In this document: positions 1 through 13,468 of the stretch, piece after piece | How positions within the stretch are numbered: the stretch's first letter is position 1 | How the letters are laid out: every line of letters begins with the position of its first letter | The notes under the pieces: model-generated | What the model was told of the DNA's origin: nothing | The model's database searches: none | Seen by the model: only the letters and a program-made list of their open reading frames with translations | Translations under genes and position numbers: made by a program | DNA from: Prostheceraeus crozeri | Taxonomy: Eukaryota; Platyhelminthes; Polycladida; Euryleptidae | Assembly: GCA_907163375.1 (NCBI GenBank) | Contig: CAJQUW010007889.1 | Coordinates: forward strand, 92,462 to 156,461 | DNA: 64,000 bases | Reading direction: 5' to 3'

Positions 1-512
1 ATGCAATGATGTGTCTCTAGCTAATACTAATAGCATGAATATTCTTGGATAAAATTCCAAGCAAATTGCAATTTTACTATCATGTGCATGAGTTAATAGG
101 ACGCTTAAAATCATCTCTGTATGTCTTGAAGGATCTCCGTTTACAAAACGTGACCCAAAAAGCATATCAATCGGATGTTTGATTCTATATTCTGTCCAGA
201 ATCCGATATGGAATTTCTGTATATGGAAGTGATGATGGAGCCATCACTCGAGATGATAAATTTTTAGACAGCTGTTTCCGCCACCATTTTACAACTTGTC
301 AGTATTCTGCGAGAAACCTTCTAGCAGGAGAAGATACAAGAATTGGAAAATCCATAATGAAGAATACCATTCATCCTCTACATGCTGTCCTAGACCAAAA
401 TAGAAAAAAGTATCAAACACGTCATAACTACAAATTTTCGAGACCAATTAAAAATACTATAAAATTTCAAAGATCCTTTTGTAATCGTGTTTTGTGTCTT
501 CCGATAACTTAA
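1..512 (+). pseudogene. LINE array unit 0 (partial, window edge)
   Basis: C-terminal third of the array unit, entering from outside the window. It covers the region after the RT catalytic motifs to the common stop at 510-512. Single-base losses and gains relative to intact unit 9 (for example near 55, 80 and 190) break the frame. The 3' tail runs to 588. Confidence 0.85.
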
Positions 513-586
513 ACATATCTTTGTAACAAGCATGAAAATCCTGTATTTGGTTTTTCAATATAAATTTTCATAGTTCATAGTTCATA

Positions 587-653
<67 letters not shown>

Positions 654-675
654 TCGCAGAGGTGACATTCAGCAA

Positions 676-2354
676 GTGGAAAATATATCAGACAAAATAT
701 TACAGAAGAAATTAGAATATCTGGAGACTTCCAATTCAAAGCAATGGTGGAAAGCTGTTGATTTCTCAACAAATAGGAAATATTCATCAAATCAGATAAT
801 GATTGATAAGTTCGATTGTGAGACTCTAAATATGGATCTAGCTAAGCGCTGCACAAGAGATTCGACTGAGGAACCAAAGAAGAATGACAATATTTCAGAC
901 TCTGCTACCTCATTGACGTTTCTCAATACTGCCTCAAGTAATCGTCTCTGTTATTTGCTCAATATACACGATGTAATAAATACTATGAAACGTTGCAAAA
1001 AATACTTCAAGTGGTCCATCAGACATACCATACTTTGTATTTAAGGAATATTGGGATATCTTATCACCGCTGTATCGTCATGCCTGGAACCTTTCGCTTA
1101 AAGCCGGTAAATTCCCCCGAATCTACAAGTACGCTAATATCACCGCCATTCCAAAAGTACCTAATACAAAGTGTGTTGAAGATATTCGGGGAATTTCAGT
1201 GACTTCTGTATCGAGCCGACTATTCGAAAGATGTGTTCATCGCAAATTGATTTTGCCAAACATTGCTGCAATTGGAGACCCGCTACAATTTGCTTACAAG
1301 CCGAAGCTGTCAACAATCGACTGTCTTCTTGCTATTCAATATTATGTTTTAGAATATCTCGATAAACCAGACATAAGTGGTGTTCACGTCATTACAATCG
1401 ATTTTTCAAAGGCTTTTGATAGGGTAAGACAGGAACTGGTATTCGATAAATTTCCTTCTTTCATCGAAAGTGAAACTATTCGAAATTGGCTTTTTGACTT
1501 CAACACAAACAGGTTTCAGCGCTTGCATTGGAATAATAAGTTCTATTCATTTCAGCCAATCAATTTAGGCTGTTCTCAAGGAACGGTTGGTGGGCCTAAC
1601 ATATTCTCCATCATGACAGACGATCTTCGTGCCAAGCATGATATTGCTAAAATCATAAAATATTCGGATGATAGTACCATAATTGTGCCATGCTACAAAA
1701 ATCCAGATAATCAACAACAAAGCCATCTACAGAGTGAATTCAACAACATACTAAATTGGTCAGAAATCAACTTCTTCAAGATAAATATGGCCAAAAGCAA
1801 GCAAATGCGATTTTCATTGAATTATTTGAATGACTGCCAATGCAATGATGTGTCTCTAGCTAATACTAATAGCATGAATATTCTTGGGATAAAATTCCAA
1901 GCAAATTGCAATTTTACTAATCATGTGCATGAGTTAATAGGACGCTTAAAATCATCTCTGTATGTCTTGAAGGATCTCCGCTTACAAAACGTGACCCAAA
2001 AGCATATCAATCGGATGTTTGATTCTATTATTCTGTCCAGAATCCGATATGGAATTTCTGTATATGGAAGTGATGATGGAGCCATCACTCGAGTTGATAA
2101 ATTTTTAGACAGCTGTTTCCGCCACCATTTTACAACTTGTCAGTATTCTGCGAGAAACCTTCTTAGCAGGAGAAGATACAAGAATTGGAAAATCCATAAT
2201 GAAGAATACCATTCATCCTCTACATGCTGTCCTAGACCAAAATAGAAAAAAGTATCAAACACGTCATAACTACAAATTTTCGAGACCAATTAAAAATACT
2301 ATAAAATTTCAAAGATCCTTTTGTAATCGTGTTTTGTGTCTTCCGATAACTTAA
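676..2354 (+). pseudogene. LINE array unit 1, RT fragment
   Basis: Same RT segment as unit 9. An extra A in a poly-A run near 1000 and an extra T near 2163 shift the frame, leaving open pieces 676-1044 and 1199-2245. It carries the RVRQ form of the residues after RT motif A. The CT tract at 589-650 precedes it. Confidence 0.85.
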
Positions 2355-2428
2355 ACATATCTTTGTAACAAGCATGAAAATCCTGTATTTGGTTTTTCAA
2401 TATAAATTTTCATAGTTCATAGTTCATA

Positions 2429-2475
<47 letters not shown>

Positions 2476-2497
2476 TCGCAGAGGTGACATTCAGCAA

Positions 2498-4182
2498 GTG
2501 GAAAATATATCAGACAAAATATTACAGAAGAAATTAGAATATCTGGAACTTCCAATTCAAAACAATGGTGGAAAGCTGTTGATTTCTCAACAAATAGGAA
2601 ATATTCATCAAATCAGATAATGAATTGATAAGTTCGATTGTGAGACTCTAAATATGGATCTAGCATAAGCGCTGCACAAGAGATTCGACTGAGGAACCAA
2701 AGAAGAATGACAATATTTCAGACTCTGCTACCTCATTGACGTTTCTCAATACTGCCTCAAGTAATCGTCTCTGTTTATTTGCTCAATATACACATGTAAT
2801 AAATACTATGAAAACGTTGCAAAAATACTTCAAGTGGTCCATCAGACATACCATACTTTGTATTTAAGGAATATTGGGATATCTTATCACCGCTGTATCT
2901 TCATGCCTGGAACCTTTCGCTTAAAGCCGGTAAATTCCCCCGAATCTACAAGTACGCTAATATCACCGCCATTCAAAAAGTAACTAATACAAAGTGTGTT
3001 GAAGATATTCGGGGAATTTCAGTGACTTCTGTATCGAGCCGACTATTCGAAAGATGTGTTCATCGCAAATTGATTTTGCCAAAACATTGCTGCAATTGGA
3101 GACCCGCTACAATTTGCTTACAAGCCGAAGCTGTCAACAATCGACTGTCTTCTTGCTATTCAATATTATGTTTTAGAATCATCTCGATAAACCAGACATA
3201 ACTGGTGTTCACGTCATTACAATCGATTTTTCAAAGGCTTTTGATAGGGTAAGACAGGAACTGGTATTCGATAAATTTCCTTCTTTCATCGAAAGTGAAA
3301 CTATTCGAAATTGGCTTTTTGACTTCAACACAAACAGGTTTCAGCGCTTGCATTGGAATAATAAGTTCTATTCATTTCAGCCAATCAATTTAGGCTGTTC
3401 TCAAGGAACGGTTGGTGGCTAACATATTCTCCATCATGACAGACGATCTTCGTGCCAAGCATGATATTGCTAAAATCATAAATATATTCGGATGATAGTA
3501 CCATAATTGTGCCATGCTACAAAAATCCAGATAATCAACAACAAAGCCATCTACAGAGTGAATTCAACAACATACTAAATTGGTCAGAAATCAACTTCTT
3601 CAAGATAAATATGGCAAAAAGCAAGCAAATGCGATTTTCATTGAATTATTTGAATGACTGCCAATGCAATGATGTGTCTCTAGCTAATACTAATAGCATG
3701 AATATTCTTGGATAAAATTCCAAGCAAATTGGCAATTTTACTAATCATGTGCATGAGTTAATAGGACGCTTAAAATCATCTCTGTATGTCTTGAAGGATC
3801 TCCGCTTACAAAACGTGACCCAAAAGCATATCAATCGGATGTTTGATTCTATTATTCTGTCCAGAATCCGATATGGAATTTCTGTATATGGAAGTGATGA
3901 TGGAGCCATCACTCGAGTTGATAAATTTTTAGACAGCTGTTTCCGCCACCATTTTACAACTTGTCAGTATTCTGCGAGAAACCTTCTAGCAGGAGAAGAT
4001 ACAACAAGAATTGGAAAATCCATAATGAAGAATACCATTCCATCCTCTACATGCTGTCCTAGACCAAAATAGAAAAAAAGTATCAAACACGTCATAACTA
4101 CAAATTTTCGAGACCAATTAAAAATACTATAAAATTTCAAAGATCCTTTTGTAATCGTGTTTTGTGTCTTCCGATAACTTAA
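2498..4182 (+). pseudogene. LINE array unit 2, RT fragment, heavily indel-broken
   Basis: One of the worst-preserved units. Many one- or two-base indels (for example near 2548, 2622, 2777, 3082, 3178, 3418 and 3713) leave only pieces such as 3509-3715 and 3749-4072. It has the RVRQ marker and an extra ACA codon (Thr-Thr-Arg) near 4000. The substitution level is no higher than in better units, so consensus error is a likely cause. Confidence 0.85.
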
Positions 4183-4256
4183 ACATATCTTTGTAACAAG
4201 CATGAAAATCCTGTATTTGGTTTTTCAATATAAATTTTCATAGTTCATAGTTCATA

Positions 4257-4319
<63 letters not shown>

Positions 4320-4341
4320 TCGCAGAGGTGACATTCAGCAA

Positions 4342-6023
4342 GTGGAAAATATATCAGACAAAATATTACAGAAGAAATTAGAATATCTGGAGACTTCCAA
4401 TTCAAAACAATGGTGGAAAGCTGTTGATTTCTCAACAAATAGGAAATATTCATCAAATCAGATAATGATTGATAAGTTCGATTGTGAGACTCTAAATATG
4501 TGATCTAGCTAAGCGCTGCACAAGAGATTCGACTGAGGAACCAAAGAAGAATGACAATATTTCAGACTCTGCTACCTCATTGACGTTTCTCAATACTGCC
4601 TCAAGTAATCGTCTCTGTTATTTGCTCAATATACACGATGTAATAAATACTATGAAACGTTGCAAAAATACTTCAAGTGGTCCATCAGACATACCATACT
4701 TTGTATTTAAGGAATATTGGGATATCTTATCACCGCTGTATCTTCATGCCTGGAACCTTTCGCTTAAAGCCGGTAAATTCCCCCGAATCTACAAGTACGC
4801 TAATATCACCTTGCCATTCCAAAAGTACCTAATACAAAGTGTGTTGAAGATATTCGGGGAATTTCAGTGACTTCTGTATCGAGCCGACTATTCGAAAGAT
4901 GTGTTCATCGCAAATTGATTTTGCCAAACATTGCTGCAATTGGAGACCCGCTACAATTTGCTTACAAGCCGAAGCTGTCAACAATCGACTGTCTTCTTGC
5001 TATTCAATATTATGTTTTAGAATATCTCGATAAACCAGACATAAGTGGTGTTCACGTCATTACAATCGATTTTTCAAAGGCTTTTGATAGGGTAAGACAG
5101 GAACTGGTATTCGATAAATTTCCTTCTTTCATCGAAAGTGAAACTATTCGAAATTGGCTTTTTGACTTCAACACAAACAGGTTTCAGCGCTTGCATTGGA
5201 ATAATAAGTTCTATTCATTTCAGCCAATCAATTTAGGCTGTTCTCAAGGAACGGTTGGTGGGCCTAACATATTCTCCATCATGACAGACGATCTTCGTGC
5301 CAAGCATGATATTGCTAAAATCATAAAATATTCGGATGATAGTACCATAATTGTGCCATGCTACAAAAATCCAGATAATCAACAACAAAGCCATCTACAG
5401 AGTGAATTCAACAACATACTAAATTGGTCAGAAATCAACTTCTTCAAGATAAATATGGCAAAAAGCAAGCAAATGCGATTTTCATTGAATTATTTGAATG
5501 ACTGCCAATGCAATGATGTGTCTCTAGCTAATACTAATAGCATGAATATTGTTGGATAAAATTCCAAGCAAATTGCAATTTTACTAATCATGTGCATGAG
5601 TTAATAGGACGCTTAAAATCATCTCTGTATGTCTTGAAGGATCTCCGCTTACAAAACGTGACCCAAAAGCATATCAATCGGATGTTTGATTCTATTATTC
5701 TGTCCAGAATCCGATATGGAATTTCTGTATATGGAAGTGATGATGGAGCCATCACTCGAGTTGATAAATTTTTAGACAGCTGTTTCCGCCACCATTTTAC
5801 AACTTGTCAGTATTCTGCGAGAAACCTTCTAGCAGGAGAAGATACAACAAGAATTGGAAAATCCATAATGAAGAATACCATTCATCCTCTACATGCTGTC
5901 CTAGACCAAAATAGAAAAAAGTATCAAACACGTCATAACTACAAATTTTCGAGACCAATTAAAAATACTATAAAATTTCAAAGATCCTTTTGTAATCGTG
6001 TTTTGTGTCTTCCGATAACTTAA
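4342..6023 (+). pseudogene. LINE array unit 3, RT fragment
   Basis: Array unit with frame breaks near 4500 (extra T), 4811 (two extra bases) and 5553 (missing G). The open pieces are 4580-4870, 4867-5559 and 5592-6023. It has the RVRQ marker and shares the extra ACA codon near 5845 with units 2 and 6. Confidence 0.85.
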
Positions 6024-6143
6024 ACATATCTTTGTAACAAGCATGAAAATCCTGTATTTGGTTTTTCAATATAAATTTTCATAGTTCATAGTTCTCTCTC
6101 TCTCTCTCTCTCTCTCTCATCTCGCAGAGGTGACATTCAGCAA

Positions 6144-7819
6144 GTGGAAAATATATCAGACAAAATATTACAGAAGAAATTAGAATATCTGGAGACTTCC
6201 AATTCAAAACAATGGTGGAAAGCTGTTGATTTCTCAACAAATAGGAAATATTCATCAAATCAGATAATGATTGATAAGTTCGATTGTGAGACTCTAAATA
6301 TGGATCTAGCTAAGCGCTGCACAAGAGATTCGACTGAGGAACCAAAGAAGAATGACAATATTTCAGACTCTGCTACCTCATTGACGTTTCTCAATACTGC
6401 CTCAAGTAATCGTCTCTGTTATTTGCTCAATATACACGATGTAATAAATACTATGAAACGTTGCAAAAATACTTCAAGTGGTCCATCAGACATACCATAC
6501 TTTGTATTTAAGGAATATTGGGATATCTTATCACCGCTGTATCTTCATGCCTGGAACCTTTCGCTTAAAGCCGGTAAATTCCCCCGAATCTACAAGTACG
6601 CTAATATCACCGCCATTCCAAAAGTACCTAATACAAAGTGTGTTGAAGATATTCGGGAATTTCAGTGACTTCTGTATCGAGCCGACTATTCGAAAGATGT
6701 GTTCATCGCAAATTGATTTTGCCAAACATTGCTGCAATTGGAGACCCGCTACAATTTGCTTACAAGCCGAAGCTGTCAACAATCGACTGTCTTCTTGCTA
6801 TTCAATATTATGTTTTAGAATATCTCGATAAACCAGACATAAGTGGTGTTCACGTCATTACAATCGATTTTTCAAAGGCTTTTGATAGGGTAAGACAGGA
6901 ACTGGTATTCGATAAATTTCCTTCTTTCATTGAAAGTGAAACTATTCGAAATTGGCTTTTTGACTTCAACACAAACAGGTTTCAGCGCTTGCATTGGAAT
7001 AATAAGTTCTATTCATTTCAGCCAATCAATTTAGGCTGTTCTCAAGGAACGGTTGGTGGGCCTAACATATTCTCCATCATGACAGACGATCTTCGTGCCA
7101 AGCATGATATTGCTAAAATCATAAAATATTCGGATGATAGTACCATAATTGTGCCATGCTACAAAAATCCAGATAATCAACAACAAAGCCATCTACAGAG
7201 TGAATTCAACAACATACTAAATTGGTCAGAAATCAACTTCTTCAAGATAAATATGGCAAAAAGCAAGCAAATGCGATTTTCATTGAATTATTTGAATGAC
7301 TGCCAATGCAATGATGTGTCTCTAGCTAATACTAATAGCATGAATATTCTTGGGATAAAATTCCAAGCAAATTGCAATTTTACTAATCATGTGCATGAGT
7401 TAATAGGACGCTTAAAATCATCTCTGTATGTCTTGAAGGATCTCCGCTTACAAAACGTGACCCAAAAGCATATCAATCGGATGTTTGATTCTATTATTCT
7501 GTCCAGAATCCGATATGGAATTTCTGTATATGGAAGTGATGATGGAGCCATCACTCGAGTTGATAAATTTTTAGACAGCTGTTTCCGCCACCATTTTACA
7601 ACTTGTCAGTATTCTGCGAGAAACCTTCTAGCAGGAGAAGATACAAGAATTGGAAAATCCATAATGAAGAATACCATTCATCCTCTACATGCTGTCCTAG
7701 ACCAAAATAGAAAAAAGTATCAAACACGTCATAACTACAAATTTTCGAGACCAATTAAAAATACTATAAAATTTCAAAGATCCTTTTGTAATCGTGTTTT
7801 GTGTCTTCCGATAACTTAA
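6144..7819 (+). pseudogene. LINE array unit 4, RT fragment with one frameshift
   Basis: Nearly intact. A run of four G is three G near 6656, splitting the frame into 6144-6668 and 6665-7819. Everything after this point, including all RT catalytic motifs, is open. RVRQ marker. The short CT leader is at 6092-6118. Confidence 0.87.
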
Positions 7820-7893
7820 ACATATCTTTGTAACAAGCATGAAAATCCTGTATTTGGTTTTTCAATATAAATTTTCATAGTTCATAGTTCATA

Positions 7894-7968
<75 letters not shown>

Positions 7969-7990
7969 TCGCAGAGGTGACATTCAGCAA

Positions 7991-9671
7991 GTGGAAAATA
8001 TATCAGACAAAATATTACAGAAGAAATTAGAATATCTGGAGACTTCCAATTCAAAACAATGGTGGAAAGCTGTTGATTTCTCAACAAATAGGAAATATTC
8101 ATCAAATCAGATAATGATTGATAAGTTCGATTGTGAGACTCTAAATATGGATCTAGCTAAGCGCTGCACAAGAGATTCGACTGAGGAACCAAAGAAGAAT
8201 GACAATATTTCAGACTCTACTACCTCATTGACGTTTCTCAATACTGCCTCAAGTAATCGTCTCTGTTATTTGCTCAATATACACGATGTAATAAATACTA
8301 TGAAACGTTGCAAAAATACTTCAAGTGGTCCATCAGACATACCATACTTTGTATTTAAGGAATATTGGGATATCTTATCACCGCTGTATCTTCATGCCTG
8401 GAACCTTTCGCTTAAAGCCGGTAAATTCCCCCGAATCTACAAGTACGCTAATATCACCGCCATTCCAAAAGTACCTAATACAAAGTGTGTTGAAGATATT
8501 CGGGGAATTTCAGTGACTTCTGTATCGAGCCGACTATTCGAAAGATGTGTTCATCGCAAATTGATTTTGCCAAACATTGCTGCAATTGGAGACCCGCTAC
8601 AATTTGCTTACAAGCCGAAGCTGTCAACAATCGACTGTCTTCTTGCTATTCAATATTATGTTTTAGAATATCTCGATAAACCAGACATAAGTGGTGTTCA
8701 CGTCATTACAATCGACTTTTCAAAGGCTTTTGATAGGGTAAGACAGGAACTGGTATTCGATAAATTTCCTTCTTTCATCGAAAGTGAAACTATTCGAAAT
8801 TGGCTTTTTGACTTCAACACAAACAGGTTTCAGCGCTTGCATTGGAATAATAAGTTCTATTCATTTCAGCCAATCAATTTAGGCTGTTCTCAAGGAACGG
8901 TTGGTGGGCCTAACATATTCTCCATCATGACAGACAGACGATCTTCGTGCCAAGCATGATATTGCTAAAATCATAAAATATTCGGATGATAGTACCATAA
9001 TTGTGCCATGCTACAAAAATCCAGATAATCAACAACAAAGCCATCTACAGAGTGAATTCAACAACATACTAAATTGGTCAGAAATCAACTTCTTCAAGAT
9101 AAATATGGCAAAAAGCAAGCAAATGCGATTTTCATTGAATTATTTGAATGACTGCCAATGCAATGATGTGTCTCTAGCTAATACTAATAGCATGAATATT
9201 CTTGGGATAAAATTCCAAGCAAATTGCAATTTTACTAATCATGTGCATGAGTTAATAGGACGCTTAAAATCATCTCTGTATGTCTTGAAGGATCTCCGCT
9301 TACAAAACGTGACCCAAAAGCATATCAATCGGATGTTTGATTCTATTATTCTGTCCAGAATCCGATATGGAATTTCTGTATATGGAAGTGATGATGGAGC
9401 CATCACTCGAGTTGATAAATTTTTAGACAGCTGTTTCCGCCACCATTTTACAACTTGTCAGTATTCTGCGAGAAACCTTCTAGCAGGAGAAGATACAAGA
9501 ATTGGAAAATCCATAATGAAGAATACCATTCATCCTCTACATGCTGTCCTAGACCAAAATAGAAAAAAGTATCAAACACGTCATAACTACAAATTTTCGA
9601 GACCAATTAAAAATACTATAAAATTTCAAAGATCCTTTTGTAATCGTGTTTTGTGTCTTCCGATAACTTAA
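7991..9671 (+). pseudogene. LINE array unit 5, RT fragment with 4-bp duplication
   Basis: Open from 7991 to 8959 and from 9003 to 9671. The break is a tandem 4-bp duplication (GACA) near 8930, just after RT motif B. RVRQ marker. The CT leader at 7896-7965 is one of the longer spacers. Confidence 0.87.
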
Positions 9672-9745
9672 ACATATCTTTGTAACAAGCATGAAAATCC
9701 TGTATTTGGTTTTTCAATATAAATTTTCATAGTTCATAGTTCATA

Positions 9746-9804
<59 letters not shown>

Positions 9805-9826
9805 TCGCAGAGGTGACATTCAGCAA

Positions 9827-11506
9827 GTGGAAAATATATCAGACAAAATATTACAGAAGAAATTAGAATATCTGGAGACTTCCAATTCAAAACAATGGTG
9901 GAAAGCTGTTGATTTCTCAACAAATAGGAAATATTCATCAAATCAGATAATGATTGATAAGTTCGATTGTGAGACTCTAAATATGGATCTAGCTAAGCGC
10001 TGCACAAGAGATTCGACTGAGGAACCAAAGAAGAATGACAATATTTCAGACTCTGCTACCTCATTGACGTTTCTCAATACTGCCTCAAGTAATCGTCTCT
10101 GTTATTTGCTCAATATACACGATGTAATAAATACTATGAAACGTTGCAAAAATACTTCAAGTGGTCCATCAGACATACCATACTTTGTATTTAAGGAATA
10201 TTGGGATATCTTATCACCGCTGTATCTTCATGCCTGGAACCTTTCGCTTAAAGCCGGTAAATTCCCCCGAATCTACAAGTACGCTAATATCACCGCCATT
10301 CCAAAAGTACCTAATACAAAGTGTGTTGAAGATATTCGGGGAATTTCAGTGACTTCTGTATCGAGCCGATTATTCGAAAGATGTGTTCATCGCAAATTGA
10401 TTTTGCCAAACATTGCTGCAATTGGAGACCCGCTACAATTTGCTTACAAGCCGAAGCTGTCAACAATCGACTGTCTTCTTGCTATTCAATATTATGTTTT
10501 AGAATATCTCGATAAACCAGACATAAGTGGTGTTCACGTCATTACAATCGATTTTTCAAAGGCTTTTGATTGGGTAAGAGAGGAACTGGTATTCGATAAA
10601 TTTCCTTCTTTCATCGAAAGTGAAACTATTCGAAATTGGCTTTTTGACTTCAACACAAACAGGTTTCAGCGCTTGCATTGGAATAATAAGTTCTATTCAT
10701 TTCAGCCAATCAATTTAGGCTGTTCTCAAGGAACGGTTGGTGGGCCTAACATATTCTCCATCATGACAGACGATCTTCGTGCCAAGCATGATATTGCTAA
10801 AATCATAAAATATTCGGATGATAGTACCATAATTGTGCCATGCTACAAAAATCCAGATAATCAACAACAAAGCCATCTACAGAGTGAATTCAACAACATA
10901 CTAAATTGGTCAGAAATCAACTTCTTCAAGATAAATATGGCAAAAAGCAAGCAAATGCGATTTTCATTGAATTATTTGAATGACTGCCAATGCAATGATG
11001 TGTCTCTAGCTAATACTAATAGCATGAATATTCTTGGGATAAAATTCCAAGCAAATTGCAATTTTACTAATCATGTGCATGAGTTAATAGGACGCTTAAA
11101 ATCATCTCTGTATGTCTTGAAGGATCTCCGCTTACAAAACGTGACCCAAAAGCATATCAATCGGATGTTTGATTCTATTATTCTGTCCAGAATCCGATAT
11201 GGAATTTCTGTATATGGAAGTGATGATGGAGCCATCACTCGAGTTGATAAATTTTTAGACAGCTGTTTCCGCCACCATTTTACAACTTGTCAGTATTCTG
11301 CGAGAAACCTTCTAGCAGGAGAAGATACAACAAGAATTGGAAAATCCATAATGAAGAATACCATCATCCTCTACATGCTGTCCTAGACCAAAATAGAAAA
11401 AAGTATCAAACACGTCATAACTACAAAATTTTCGAGACCAATTAAAAATACTATAAAATTTCAAAGATCCTTTTGTAATCGTGTTTTGTGTCTTCCGATA
11501 ACTTAA
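9827..11506 (+). pseudogene. LINE array unit 6, RT fragment, C-terminal frameshift only
   Basis: Open for 519 codons (9827-11386) through all RT motifs. One T is missing near 11365, which alters only the last roughly 40 residues. First unit of the block carrying the WVRE form after motif A. It also has the extra ACA codon seen in units 2 and 3. Confidence 0.88.
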
Positions 11507-11573
11507 ACATATCTTTGTAACAAGCATGAAAATCCTGTATTTGGTTTTTCAATATAAATTTTCATAGTTCATA

Positions 11574-11608
<35 letters not shown>

Positions 11609-11630
11609 TCGCAGAGGTGACATTCAGCAA

Positions 11631-13307
11631 GTGGAAAATATATCAGACAAAATATTACAGAAGAAATTAGAATATCTGGAGACTTCCAATTCAAAACAAT
11701 GGTGGAAAGCTGTTGATTTCTCAACAAATAGGAAATATTCATCAAATCAGATAATGATTGATAAGTTCGATTGTGAGACTCTAAATATGGATCTAGCTAA
11801 GCGCTGCACAAGAGATTCGACTGAGGAACCAAAGAAGAATGACAATATTTCAGACTCTGCTACCTCATTGACGTTTCTCAATACTGCCTCAAGTAATCGT
11901 CTCTGTTATTTGCTCAATATACACGATGTAATAAATACTATGAAACGTTGCAAAAAATACTTCAAGTGGTCCATCAGACATACCATACTTTGTATTTAAG
12001 GAATATTGGGATATCTTATCACCGCTGTATCTTCATGCCTGGAACCTTTCGCTTAAAGCCGGTAAATTCCCCCGAATCTACAAGTACGCTAATATCACCG
12101 CCATTCCAAAGTACCTAATACAAAGTGTGTTGAAGATATTCGGGGAATTTCAGTGACTTCTGTATCGAGCCGACTATTCGAAAGATGTGTTCATCGCAAA
12201 TTGATTTTGCCAAACATTGCTGCAATTGGAGACCCGCTACAATTTGCTTACAAGCCGAAGCTGTCAACAATCGACTGTCTTCTTGCTATTCAATATTATG
12301 TTTTAGAATATCTCGATAAACCAGACATAAGTGGTGTTCACGTCATTACAATCGATTTTTCAAAGGCTTTTGATTGGGTAAGAGAGGAACTGGTATTCGA
12401 TAAATTTCCTTCTTTCATCGAAAGTGAAACTATTCGAAATTGGCTTTTTGACTTCAACACAAACAGGTTTCAGCGCTTGCATTGGAATAATAAGTTCTAT
12501 TCATTTCAGCCAATCAATTTAGGCTGTTCTCAAGGAACGGTTGGTGGGCCTAACATATTCTCCATCATGACAGACGATCTTCGTGCCAAGCATGATATTG
12601 CTAAAATCATAAAATATTCGGATGATAGTACCATAATTGTGCCATGCTACAAAAATCCAGATAATCAACAACAAAGCCATCTACAGAGTGAATTCAACAA
12701 CATACTAAATTGGTCAGAAATCAACTTCTTCAAGATAAATATGGCAAAAAGCAAGCAAATGCGATTTTCATTGAATTATTTGAATGACTGCCAATGCAAT
12801 GATGTGTCTCTAGCTAATACTAATAGCATGAATATTCTTGGGATAAAATTCCAAGCAAATTGCAATTTTACTAATCGTGTGCATGAGTTAATAGGACGCT
12901 TAAAATCATCTCTGTATGTCTTGAAGGATCTCCGCTTACAAAACGTGACCCAAAAGCATATCAATCGGATGTTTGATTCTATTATTCTGTCCAGAATCCG
13001 ATATGGAATTTCTGTATATGGAAGTGATGATGGAGCCATCACTCGAGTTGATAAATTTTTAGACAGCTGTTTCCGCCACCATTTTACAACTTGTCAGTAT
13101 TCTGCGAGAAACCTTCTAGCAGGAGAAGATACAAGAATTGGAAAATCCATAATGAAGAATACCATTCATCCTCTACATGCTGTCCTAGACCAAAATAGAA
13201 AAAAGTATCAAACACGTCATAACTACAAATTTTCGAGACCAATTAAAAATACTATAAAATTTCAAAGATCCTTTTGTAATCGTGTTTTGTGTCTTCCGAT
13301 AACTTAA
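11631..13307 (+). pseudogene. LINE array unit 7, RT fragment with two homopolymer shifts
   Basis: An extra A near 11955 and a missing A near 12109 break the frame. The frame is open again from 12153 to the stop at 13307 (384 codons), including all catalytic RT motifs. It has the WVRE marker and shares a His-to-Arg change near 12886 with unit 11. Confidence 0.87.
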
Positions 13308-13381
13308 ACATATCTTTGTAACAAGCATGAAAATCCTGTATTTGGTTTTTCAATATAAATTTTCATAGTTCATAGTTCATA

Positions 13382-13443
<62 letters not shown>

Positions 13444-13468
13444 ATCTCGCAGAGGTGACATTCAGCAA

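Noticed and set aside
575-790. Minus-strand frames of about 60-77 codons spanning the start of every array unit
   Set aside because: Antisense shadows of the RT linker plus the GA tract; they repeat only because the unit repeats.
1202-2680. Possible splicing of array transcripts: (CT)n plus ATCTCGCAG resembles a 3' splice site, and GGGTAAGA after motif A resembles a donor
   Set aside because: Joining these sites puts a TGA directly after the junction in unit 9 phase, so no useful coding product results. The polypyrimidine tract is explained by the microsatellite. Non-coding or circular RNA was not excluded, but nothing supports it.
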